From Dehalobacter sp. 12DCB1 (GTDB taxonomy: Bacteria; Bacillota; Desulfitobacteriia; Desulfitobacteriales; Syntrophobotulaceae): a stretch of DNA of 64,000 nt. Where the stretch lies: assembly GCF_004343605.1 (NCBI RefSeq), contig NZ_POSF01000019.1, forward strand, positions 120,813-184,812. Direction: 5' to 3'. A model generated the notes under the pieces. That model searched no databases, had not been told where the DNA came from, and worked only from the letters and a program-made list of their open reading frames with translations. The translations under genes were made by a program, and so were the position numbers. Shown here piece after piece: positions 50,988-59,026 of the stretch (its first letter is position 1; the number at the start of each line of letters is the position of its first letter).

Positions 50988-51590
50988 ATGCCGTCTCTTT
51001 ATCCGGAATTTAAGTTTTGTCCCGTGTGTTCTGCCACGCTAGAGTATAAACTAATTGAAGACAAAAAAAGGCAAAGCTGCCCGGCCTGTGACTATATCAA
51101 CTGGGGGGAATACTCCCTGGGCGTAGGCGGTGTTTTGCTGCAAGACGACAAAGTACTCCTCGTCCAAAGAGCGCATAACCCCGGTAAAGGAAGATGGACT
51201 ATTCCCGGCGGCTATGTAGAACAGAATGAAAAAATTGCCCAGGCAGTTGTCCGAGAAGTCCGGGAGGAAACTGGCATCCTGTCGAAGCCTGTAAGCATTC
51301 TGGCAGTCCGCGATTACCCTGAAGATGTCCCTAACATGAAACACAATATTTATATTGTCTTCTTTCTTCATGGTCTGGGCGGTCAATTAAAACATGATCC
51401 GGTCGAGGTGATCCAGGCTGGTTTCTACTCGCTTGAAGATTGCCGTAATTTGCCTATCGCCCCGATGAGTCTTGAAGTGATCACAAAAGCAATCGAACAC
51501 ACCCGGAAAAAAAATCCTTCCCCAGGGCTGATTCACAATGAAGGAGTCCCCGTGTTCGGTGCACTTTCCGAATTATTTACTTTAATCTAA
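50988..51590 (+). CDS. Zinc-ribbon Nudix hydrolase
   Basis: 200 residues. An N-terminal zinc ribbon with two CxxC pairs (FCPVCSATLEY, SCPACDYINW) precedes a Nudix domain whose box is GGYVEQNEKIAQAVVREVRE followed by ETGI. The layout resembles NudC-like or ADP-ribose/NADH pyrophosphatases. The substrate cannot be read from sequence. Monocistronic, AGAAAGAAGGAAC upstream of ATG. Confidence 0.88.
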   Translation: MPSLYPEFKFCPVCSATLEYKLIEDKKRQSCPACDYINWGEYSLGVGGVLLQDDKVLLVQRAHNPGKGRWTIPGGYVEQNEKIAQAVVREVREETGILSKPVSILAVRDYPEDVPNMKHNIYIVFFLHGLGGQLKHDPVEVIQAGFYSLEDCRNLPIAPMSLEVITKAIEHTRKKNPSPGLIHNEGVPVFGALSELFTLI

Positions 51591-51681
51591 GAATAATTAG
51601 GTTTTAGGGATAACACAGTACTGATTATTAAGGGATATTTTACTATAAGTAAAACATCCCTCCCTGTCACAAACTATAATC

Positions 51682-52104
51682 ATGCTAAAACGATATTTAT
51701 TTTACGGGCTAATGGGCTGGAGCCTCGAAATTATTTGGACGGGACTTAATTCTCTTATCCACGGGGATTTTCGGCTGATGGGCTTTACCAACCTTTGGAT
51801 GTTCTTCATATATGGTTCCGCTGTTATTCTTGAACCTTTGCACGATTTGATTTCAGAGTGGAGGTGGCCGCTGAGAGGACTCGTTTGGCTCACAGCAATC
51901 TGGGGGATAGAATATTTAAGCGGACTGTTTTTACTTAAAATTCTGGGTGTTTATCCCTGGCACTATACAGACCGGCTGGCGATAAACGGACTGATTACGC
52001 TGCTCTATGCGCCGGTGTGGTTTGCCGGCGGTCTTCTCTTCGAGCGAGTCCATCGGAAACTTGATGCTTTTGTCGTACTCACAAGCAGATATACGGAGAG
52101 GTGA
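51682..52104 (+). CDS. Small membrane protein, putative ABC-transporter permease family (PF06541-like)
   Basis: 140 residues with four membrane segments. YGLMGWSLEIIWTGLNSLI and LMGFTNLWMFFIYGSAVILE resemble the CmpB-like family known only as putative permease. No ribosome site precedes the ATG; a TATAAT ends one base before it. A hairpin GGGATATTTTAC/GTAAAACATCCC sits at 51632-51660. The true start or mode of initiation is therefore uncertain. Confidence 0.7.
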   Translation: MLKRYLFYGLMGWSLEIIWTGLNSLIHGDFRLMGFTNLWMFFIYGSAVILEPLHDLISEWRWPLRGLVWLTAIWGIEYLSGLFLLKILGVYPWHYTDRLAINGLITLLYAPVWFAGGLLFERVHRKLDAFVVLTSRYTER

Positions 52105-52146
52105 CAGCATAGGACACAGAAAGCACGACGATGCCTCAAATCAGAG

Positions 52147-54389
52147 CTATTCCGTAAGAATTTTTGCTAATTCTTCTGGGGTATTTACAGGCTCCCTGCA
52201 GGCATAATCCCTACAAACATAAGCAGTCAGAGTCCCACTAACGGGGTAATCTTGCATTCTCGGGATCACCTCCACTAACGATCCGTCATTATAGGCTACC
52301 ACAGCATACGGATGGAAATCCTTAAAAATCACGGCCTGCATTTTTTCTAAGTCTTCATGACCGGCCGGTCCAGACAATACCAGCTCCTCTCCCTGACTCA
52401 GACAGTATTGGATCGCCTGAAGAAAAGCAGTGTATCCCGTAGGATAATCCTCTACCGTACTCTGAAATGAATTAATTTGTTTTTCAGCCCGCTCTCGCCA
52501 TTTGGATAAGCCGGTAAGTCTCCACAGCCTGACAAGATTGCAGGCACTCATCGAGTTCCCAGAAGGCATCGCACCGTCATAGATCTCCTTGGGCCTGAGC
52601 GGCAGTTCCTCCGCATCTCGTCCGGTAAAATAATATCCGCCGTTCGTTTCATCCCAGAACAATTTTTCCTGTTCTTCCTGCAGGTGTATGGCCTGCTCAA
52701 GATATACTGTTTTTCCGCATGCGATATAGAGTTCCAGCAGCCCGTAAATTAAAAAAGCATAGTCATCAAGGAAACCCGGGATACCTGCCTCACCATCCCT
52801 GTAGCGGGCGAGCAGTCGGCCGCGGGGATCAAACATCTTGGCCATGATAAAGCCTGCGGCATTTTCTGCCGTCAGGAGAAGACTCTCTCTGTCGTTTTTC
52901 CAGGAGAGATCGCCTGCGAGCACTTGCACTCCTTTGGCTAAAGCCCCAATCATCAAACCATTCCAGGAAACTAAGATCTTATCATCTTTAGCCGGACGGA
53001 CTCTTTTTTCTCTCGCCTTAAACAGAATAGGATTACAGAGGTTCAACAATTCGTCGAGTTCGCCTCCGGTCAGACTGCAGCGAAAAGCGAGATCGTCTCT
53101 GACACTAAAGATTCGTGAAGGAATGTTTTTTCCTTCATAATTGCCTTTATCCGTAATTCCATAAGCATCACAGTAGATATCTACAATTTCTTCCGGTTGA
53201 TTCAGAAAACGTTCAAACTTGTTTTTTACGTCTTTTACTTGTTGTAGACGTTTAATCCCTTCCTGCAGCGTCTTTCTGATTTGATCTTTGGACCACAGAT
53301 AGTATTTGCCCTCTTCACCCTCGGAGTCCGCATCTTCTGCACAATAAAAGCCTCCTTCCGAAGAAGTCATATCGCGCAGAACATACCCGAATATATTTTG
53401 CGCAACCCGGCGGTATTTTTCCTTTTTGGTTCTCTGATAAGCTTCTAAATAGACAAGGGCCAGACCGGCGTTGTCATAAAGCATTTTTTCAAAATGAGGA
53501 ACCAGCCAGTAACGGTCCGTGCTATAGCGTGCAAAGCCAAACCCGATATGATCGAAGATCCCTCCGTCAGCCATACTGTCCAATGTTTTTTCAACCATCG
53601 CCAGCGCTTTGCTCTGCGGCTCTCCCAGTGAATACCGCAGTAAAAACCCCAGGTTATGGGGAGCCGGGAATTTCGGAGCACTGCCGAATCCCCCGTATTT
53701 TGAATCAAACTTGTTTTCCAGCAGTTCATATCCTTTGCCCAGTAGGGTTTTACCCCAGACAGCTATATCACCGCTGTCTTTTTCTTTCTCTGTAAGCGGC
53801 AGGGTCTGCTTGTTCCTTGGCACGGCAGACGTGGCGTTTTTATCCCCGCGATAATGCCTGGTGACTGTTTCGTAAAGTTCCGCTGCCGTTTGGATGACTT
53901 TATCTTTCTCCGTCTGCCACAGCTCAGCTGCCTGACTCAAAATATCCATGAGGCCAGGACGTCCGTAATGGCTGTGTTTCGGAAAATACGTTCCGGCAAA
54001 GAAAGGTTGTTTATCCGGCGTCATCAGCACCGTCAGCGGCCAGCCCCCTGCTCCGGTCAAGACCTGGCAATAGGTCATGTACAGCTGGTCAATATCCGGT
54101 CTTTCTTCCCGGTCCACTTTAACCGGAATATACCCGCGATTAAGAATTTCGGCTACTTCTTCATCCTCAAAGGATTCCCGTTCCATAACATGACACCAAT
54201 GACATGTACGTAAAATCATGTTAGTCAGCTATACCCAATAGAAAGGAAAATCGGCTTATCTTCAGCTCTTGCTTTTGCAAAGGCTTTATCACTCCAGGGG
54301 TACCAATCCACCGGATTATACGCGTGCTGGAGCAGGTAAGGCGACTTTTCGTTTACCAATCTATTGGGTATTTTTTTCTCTGACAACAT
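52147..54389 (-). pseudogene. YyaL-type thioredoxin-domain protein (DUF255), interrupted by a 20-base insertion
   Basis: Highly conserved family with a thioredoxin-like N-terminus and an (alpha/alpha)6 barrel. The first 54 codons (54389 to 54225) read [20 protein letters not shown], then [12 protein letters not shown], and FLSIGYS, then TGA. The expected next residues TCHWCHVMERESFEDEEVA resume in another frame from 54207 to 52147. The extra bases are 54208-54227 (20 bases). GGAGG precedes the first ATG. The downstream frame is intact for ~686 codons. It could start at ATG 54219 by reinitiation, giving a protein without the first strands. Decay is probably recent because the rest is undamaged. 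Confidence 0.85.
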
Positions 54390-54444
54390 AGGGCATCACC
54401 TCCCTTATTTGAAATGATTTTTATCTGAATAGTATTTCTCTCTC

Positions 54445-54628
54445 TTAAATAAATAATACTATTAATGATGGTTCTATACGGGTGGTTTCGCGCTCATAGG
54501 CGTCGTTAACAAGCTCTAAAGCCCTTTTATTCTTTTGCAGCGTGGTTTCCTTTTCCAAAATTGATGCTTGCATATTCTCAGCCTTTCCGGCATCTTCTGA
54601 ATCAAATGATGCTATCTTTATCTTTCAT
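54445..54628 (-). pseudogene. Small hypothetical gene with a one-base frameshift near its start
   Basis: ATG at 54628 with GAGG 8 bases upstream reads MKDKDSII and stops. In the next frame a ~56-codon reading continues: IASFDSEDAGKAENMQASIL, then EKETTLQKNKRALELVNDAY. Removing one A from the AAA at codon 2 restores MKIKIASFDSED. Function unknown; homopolymer slippage, assembly error or decay are all possible. Confidence 0.45.
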
Positions 54629-54682
54629 TACTAATACCTCACTTTAAAAGCCATACAATTTTTGATAATATTCGTCTAATCC

Positions 54683-54713
54683 GTGCCATGGATGGCACTC
54701 TACGTGCCTTGAG
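54683..54713 (+). repeat. Partial copy of the dispersed repeat (copy D)
   Basis: Contains GTGCCATGGATGGCA, the core of copies B and C, here inverted relative to them and with different flanks. The core is a near-palindrome (TGCCAT-GG-ATGGCA). The rest of 54630-54769 is AT-rich and shows no gene. Confidence 0.4.
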
Positions 54714-54769
54714 GATAAGGCCTATGGATACAGCAGTGTAAAACTTAATACATCCTTATGAAGAACTTA

Positions 54770-55744
54770 TTATTTTCTTATACTGTTGTATACAGCTAAT
54801 GCATCGGTAATATTATACTGTTCCGAATGGTGATCTCCTTTTGCACCAGTTGAAATCAGAACGTATTCTTGTTTACCCACTTTGGCGAGACTCGCGAGAC
54901 ATAGACCGGCCTCATCGGTATATCCAGTTTTCCCTCCTAAAATTTCTCCACCGATAATGCTTTGATTGTTGAAGTCCTCAAACATGGTACTGTAAAAGGT
55001 TATACCGCCAGGGTGCTTATTCGTAGGTTGTGTGGAATGACGGGATGAAGTAAAAATCTCCCGGAAAGTATCATTTTGCAAAGCATAGCTTAGAAGAATA
55101 GCCAGATCTTTGACTGTTGTGTAGTGGTTTTCATTGTGAAGTCCGATCGCATTTTCAAAATGGGTATTGTCCATACCAAGACCTGCCGCCTTTTGATTCA
55201 TTATTTTTACAAAATTCTGCTCTGATCCCGCAACCTGATGAGCAAGTCCAATACAACACTCCGCGCCGCTCGGTAGCATTACGCCGTATAACAGATCGAT
55301 TACCCTGACCTGCTCACCCGGTTGGAAACCTGCTATTGATGCATCTGCTTCGTACAGCCCCTGAAACGTAGAATTGGTAAGTTTGATTTCTTCCTGCAGA
55401 TCAGGTAAATTTTCTATCGCAACAATGGCTGTCATCATTTTAGTCAAAGAAGCAGGATAGATTTTTTCTTCGCTGTTTTTTTGCATCATGATGGTATGAT
55501 CTTTTAACCGGATCAAAATCGCATTAGGACTGTTCAGCTTGTCGAGAGATATAGAAACAGAGGGATCAGGGGTTATCTTTAAAGAAGAATATGACAAGGT
55601 TCTATCGTCATATTCTTTCTCAAATATTTGGTGGTTTCCTGAAATAATGATGGATTTGTAAACAAAAGCGGCAATGACAATTATTAACGGAAATGTTACA
55701 AATAAGCGTATTCCTGACTTTTTCTTTTTTACTTTTCGTGCCAT
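54770..55744 (-). CDS. D-alanyl-D-alanine carboxypeptidase, S11/PBP type (VanY_D-like)
   Basis: 324 residues. One N-terminal membrane anchor (~12-35), then a penicillin-binding fold with catalytic Ser99 (ASLTKMM; SxxK 99-102) and KTG at 272-274 (GGKTGYTDEAG). The second motif is SGA (159-161), with Ala in place of the usual Asn. Enzymes of this class trim the terminal D-Ala of peptidoglycan stems. VanY_D of VanD-type glycopeptide resistance belongs to the same class. Divergent from vanZ and close to vanRS, which suggests shared control. Confidence 0.82.
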   Translation of the reverse strand: MARKVKKKKSGIRLFVTFPLIIVIAAFVYKSIIISGNHQIFEKEYDDRTLSYSSLKITPDPSVSISLDKLNSPNAILIRLKDHTIMMQKNSEEKIYPASLTKMMTAIVAIENLPDLQEEIKLTNSTFQGLYEADASIAGFQPGEQVRVIDLLYGVMLPSGAECCIGLAHQVAGSEQNFVKIMNQKAAGLGMDNTHFENAIGLHNENHYTTVKDLAILLSYALQNDTFREIFTSSRHSTQPTNKHPGGITFYSTMFEDFNNQSIIGGEILGGKTGYTDEAGLCLASLAKVGKQEYVLISTGAKGDHHSEQYNITDALAVYNSIRK

Positions 55745-55900
55745 ACTCTAAACCAGCTCCTTATTCTGTATTGATTTATTCAATCATAGAACAAGGAGCT
55801 ATGTTGGAATTCCAACTTATGAATTTCTTAAGGTTTTATTAAGACATTTCTTTTTTAAATATCCTAGAATAAACAAGTAATTATAACGGAGGTAAATTTA
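55745..55900. promoter_or_regulatory. Divergent dacA/vanZ control region with VanR-like boxes
   Basis: Plus strand: direct repeat TTAAG (55828) N6 TTAAG (55839), overlapping a -35 AAGACA (55841-55846), then an 18-base spacer and -10 TAGAAT (55865-55870) for vanZ. A perfect palindrome GTTGGAATTCCAAC lies at 55803-55816. A long imperfect inverted repeat, AGCTCCTT ... AAGGAGCT (55753-55800), includes the carboxypeptidase ribosome site. Confidence 0.55.
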
Positions 55901-56629
55901 GTGATCATTACGATTTTAATGTTTATTATAGTGTCGATTACATGGTTTATTAGTACTTTGCCATTCTTGATTCCATACCATATTCTACTGACCTCTCAAA
56001 GTAAAAAGATTGGCTATAAGCCGTCAACTGAACATATTGTAAGCGTATATATCTTTGTATACTATCTTACCGGGGTGCTAAGTTTTACTCAAATTCCTTC
56101 CATTAGTGATATTGTTCATAACAGCTTTGGAATAATAACCCCAAAGGGGTTGAATTTTCCATCGGAGGAGGTTAATCTGATTCCATTTCTTTGGATCACA
56201 GAGGGTGTACGCACATACATAGAAAATATATTACTTTTTTTACCTCTTGGATTTATGCTTCCATTTATTTGGAAAAAGCATGAAGTGTTATGGAAAACAG
56301 CATTATCCGGTTTTACATTCTCGCTTATTATCGAATTGAGTCAATTGTTCAATGGAAGAATAACGGATATTGATGATTTACTGATGAATACTCTCGGAGC
56401 GTTAATCGGATGGGTAATTTTCAGGCTACTAAAAAAACATTTAGCAAAATTACAGGTCAAAGTTTCTGTCCGAAGTACCCATATCAAAAAAATTCCCTTA
56501 CTCCTTCGTGAAGAGGCCTGCTTTTATATGGCCGGCGCATTCGCCGGTATGTTCTTTGTGTTTTACCCATTTTTAAGATCTTTATTAATCCCATTTTTAA
56601 GATCTTTGTTTGGATTTGTTTTGATTTAA
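55901..56629 (+). CDS. vanZ: VanZ-family membrane protein
   Basis: 242 residues, about five membrane segments. The VanZ domain includes NLIPFLWITEGVRTYIENIL, LFLPLGFMLPFIW and RITDIDDLLMNTLGALIGW. VanZ gives low-level teicoplanin resistance in enterococci; mechanism unknown. The start is GTG, with GGAGG 8 bases upstream. The last 16 residues come from a 24-base in-frame tandem duplication (56566-56613). Convergent with vanS. Confidence 0.87.
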   Translation: MIITILMFIIVSITWFISTLPFLIPYHILLTSQSKKIGYKPSTEHIVSVYIFVYYLTGVLSFTQIPSISDIVHNSFGIITPKGLNFPSEEVNLIPFLWITEGVRTYIENILLFLPLGFMLPFIWKKHEVLWKTALSGFTFSLIIELSQLFNGRITDIDDLLMNTLGALIGWVIFRLLKKHLAKLQVKVSVRSTHIKKIPLLLREEACFYMAGAFAGMFFVFYPFLRSLLIPFLRSLFGFVLI

Positions 56630-56652
56630 TAAGTGCAGGCGAATCAGTTTAC

Positions 56653-56695
56653 AAAAGGACAAGCTATCTAACTTAAGCAGATAACTTGTCCTTTT
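56653..56695. terminator. Bidirectional terminator between vanZ and vanS
   Basis: Stem AAAGGACAAG/CTTGTCCTTT plus an inner TATCT/AGATA, followed by T-rich sequence on both strands. The vanS stop codon lies inside the stem. Confidence 0.75.
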
Positions 56696-57839
56696 CTTGC
56701 TTTTGTGGAAGCACGACAGTAAAGACTGTCTTTTCTGTATTACTTTGCACAAAAATATTGCCTCCATGCGTATTTGCAATTTCTTTGGCAATAGCCAGTC
56801 CAAGCCCGGCACCGCCTGTATTGGCAGAACGGGATGTATCCAGCCGGAAAAATTTCTCAAATATCGTTTCCAGCTTTTCTTGTGGGATAGGATTACCTTG
56901 ATTCGTAAAAGTTATCATAATATTTTTGTCCTGCTGGTCAGCGGAAATGTCAATGACGCTGTTTTCATAGCTATAGGTTAGCGCATTTTTCAGAATGTTA
57001 TTAAACACACGGGCCAGTTTGTCTGCATCTCCCCACAGAGTTAGGCCGTCGGGCACATTGACAGTCACCTGCTTTCCTTGTGGAGCCAGTATTGGATAGA
57101 ATTCATCCGCAATCTGCTCGAGCATGAACAGTAAATTGATTTTTTCTTTATTCAAAACAATCGTTTGAAGATTAAATCTTGTGATCTCAAAAAACTCATT
57201 GATAAGCTGTTCTAAGCGATAAGCTTTTTCCAAGGTAATACCAACATATTTTGCCTTTTGTTCAGGAGGCATATCAGGAGCTTCATCCAGAAGACTTAAG
57301 TATCCTATAACGGAGGTCAGGGGTGTCTTTATATCATGAGCCAAGTAAACTACCAAATCATTTTTGCGCTGCTCGGCATCAAGCGCGGCTTTCTTTTGTT
57401 TTTCCAAGTTGTTTTTCATCTGATTAAGCTTATTTTCCATAAAATCCAATTCCGGTGTTAAAATAATTTCAGCATTAGATTCCTCAGCAAGTTTATCCAT
57501 TCCGGCACTGATTTCATCAAAATATTTTGTGAACCATGAAACAAAAAATCGAAAAAGAATAACTAAAAAAATTAGACTTACAACAAAAAGAATCATATCC
57601 ATATTGTTGCGAATCACCAGCTGATAGATTGTTAGTGCATCCGAATTATTAAAATGAAAAGCTTTGACTAAAAATTGAACGATACGATCTCCGAACTGTC
57701 CACGCAGGATATCGCGTAATAGATAAACAGTCGCAGCGGCGGCAATTGTGATCAGAATCATTTGCAAAAATACTTTTCTTTTTAATTTTGTATAATCATT
57801 CTTTCTTATATCTCTCTTACTCTTCAATTTTATAGCCAA
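56673..57839 (-). CDS. vanS: VanS-type sensor histidine kinase
   Basis: 388 residues. Two membrane segments (about 25-45 and 77-100), HAMP-like linker, phospho-acceptor His in VVYLAHDIKTPLTSVIGYLS, then N box (NNILKNALTYS) and G boxes (GGAGLGLAIAKEI). The HisKA region is strikingly like VanS of VanA/B/D/G types. It overlaps vanR by 23 bases. The short extracytoplasmic loop (~30 residues) is the likely sensing part; the ligand is unknown. Confidence 0.87.
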   Translation of the reverse strand: MAIKLKSKRDIRKNDYTKLKRKVFLQMILITIAAAATVYLLRDILRGQFGDRIVQFLVKAFHFNNSDALTIYQLVIRNNMDMILFVVSLIFLVILFRFFVSWFTKYFDEISAGMDKLAEESNAEIILTPELDFMENKLNQMKNNLEKQKKAALDAEQRKNDLVVYLAHDIKTPLTSVIGYLSLLDEAPDMPPEQKAKYVGITLEKAYRLEQLINEFFEITRFNLQTIVLNKEKINLLFMLEQIADEFYPILAPQGKQVTVNVPDGLTLWGDADKLARVFNNILKNALTYSYENSVIDISADQQDKNIMITFTNQGNPIPQEKLETIFEKFFRLDTSRSANTGGAGLGLAIAKEIANTHGGNIFVQSNTEKTVFTVVLPQKQEKDKLSA

Positions 57840-58515
57840 CCCCCCATACCGTTCTGATATATTTAGGATGCTCCGCGCTTTCTTGCATTTTTTCCCTTAA
57901 ATGCCTGATATGAACCATTACCGTATTATTGCTGTTGGTGAAATACTTGTCTCCCCATACTTCATGGAACAATTCTTCTGAACTGACCACCCGTCCGCGC
58001 TTGGAACAAAGGACCCAAAGAATGGAAAATTCCGTAGGGGTAAGCGATAGCTTTTTTTCATTCAAGGTACATTCATGAGTATCCATGTCCAATAACAAGC
58101 CGGAAAAGGCAATTAAGTGTCCTTCCTGTTTTGGCTCTGAAGAATTATATTTGATAAATCTCCGGAGCTGCGCCTTAACACGGGCAATAAGCTCCAAAGG
58201 GCGGAAAGGTTTAGTGATATAGTCGTCCGCACCTAATGTCAGCCCCGTAATCTTATCGATTTCTTCTTCTTTGGCTGTCAGCATGATAACCGGAAATTTA
58301 TGCTTTTCCCGGATTTGCTGACAGATTGAAAAACCATCTACATCGGGAAGCATGACATCCAATATTGCTAAATCTATATTTTGGTTTTCAACACACTGTA
58401 AAGCATCCTGCCCATTATAGAACTTGAATACATCATAATTTTCGTTTTTCAAATATACTTCAATCAAGTCCGCAATAGACTGTTCATCATCTACCACTAA
58501 AATATTTACTGTCAT
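57817..58515 (-). CDS. vanR: VanR-type response regulator (OmpR family)
   Basis: 232 residues. Receiver with VVDDEQ, phospho-acceptor in LAILDVMLPDVDG and the TAKEE/TKPF positions. C-terminal winged helix ending RHLREKMQESAEHPKYIRTV, WGVGYKIEE. The ATG at 58515 is preferred to upstream in-frame starts because MTVNILVVDD matches the family. Own promoter with TTAAG boxes upstream. Confidence 0.88.
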   Translation of the reverse strand: MTVNILVVDDEQSIADLIEVYLKNENYDVFKFYNGQDALQCVENQNIDLAILDVMLPDVDGFSICQQIREKHKFPVIMLTAKEEEIDKITGLTLGADDYITKPFRPLELIARVKAQLRRFIKYNSSEPKQEGHLIAFSGLLLDMDTHECTLNEKKLSLTPTEFSILWVLCSKRGRVVSSEELFHEVWGDKYFTNSNNTVMVHIRHLREKMQESAEHPKYIRTVWGVGYKIEE

Positions 58516-58547
58516 AGTCTGCTCAACTCCTTCTTTCACAAAAACCC

Positions 58548-58618
58548 ATAATATCATATCAAGGAATCGAAAACAATTTTGTGGTTTAATCTTATCAAAT
58601 CCTTAAGATTATCTTAAG
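58548..58618 (-). promoter_or_regulatory. vanR promoter with TTAAG-N6-TTAAG operator
   Basis: Minus strand: -35 TTGTTT (58571-58576), 17-base spacer, -10 TATTAT (58548-58553), about 33 bases before vanR. Upstream, a perfect 17-base palindrome CTTAAGAT-T-ATCTTAAG (58602-58618, plus strand) also forms TTAAG repeats 11 bases apart. The same repeat and spacing lies before vanZ, suggesting a VanR box and autoregulation. Confidence 0.6.
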
Positions 58619-58706
58619 GCAATATGCTGTTTTCCTGTCTTCTTTCAGCCTGCCATCGGCAGCCCCATTTGATTGCCGTATCTCGAACAGAAAGATAGTC
58701 CAACAT
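58614..58706 (-). pseudogene. Truncated helix-turn-helix (excisionase/MerR-like) gene remnant
   Basis: Reads MLDYLSVRDTAIKWG and then a short unrelated tail to a stop (30 codons), with GGAGG 8 bases before the ATG. The first 15 residues match the start of small HTH proteins with the pattern EYLSVRETAEKWGIS. The rest of the domain is missing, probably by deletion or frameshift. Lies between vanR and the azoreductase. Confidence 0.5.
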
Positions 58707-58902
58707 TTTGCCAACCTCCATGACCGGTTAGCTTTAGTTATATACGCATATCCGTATAATATCAAGAAAAAGCATGAAATAATTAGATATAAAAAACTAC
58801 ATAGTGATTATCGTAATCGTTTAGTATTTACTTCAAACCCGTATCGTTCAGGTATTCCCGAATAGTATTTTGAAAAGGATTTTATCCTGTTTTCACATGG
58901 AA

Positions 58903-59010
58903 TTAAAAAAGACCCCCCATTGATTTGATCATGCGGGAGCCGATGACATAAAGCAGGCTGGAAAACGTGACAGCCACAACGTATGGCAGAACACCGTCAA
59001 TGGTGAACAC
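58903..59010 (-). pseudogene. Remnant coding for the C-terminus of an unidentified membrane protein
   Basis: A 35-codon frame, VFTIDGVLPYVVAVTFSSLL then YVIGSRMIKSMGGLF and stop, looks like a terminal membrane helix with a basic end. It has no ribosome site and is cut off upstream by a stop. Together with the HTH remnant it suggests deletion in 58.5-59.0 kb. The intervening 58707-58902 is AT-rich and shows nothing recognisable. Confidence 0.35.
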
Positions 59011-59026
59011 TGCTTATTTGCAGTGC

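Noticed and set aside
51675..51680. TATAAT before the small membrane protein as its promoter
   Set aside because: It ends one base before the start codon, so it could only serve a downstream start; it is probably chance AT-rich sequence.
54770..58515. A complete glycopeptide-resistance operon
   Set aside because: No vanH, D-Ala-D-Lac/Ser ligase or vanX/vanXY gene exists in the window, so only a related regulatory and accessory set can be claimed.
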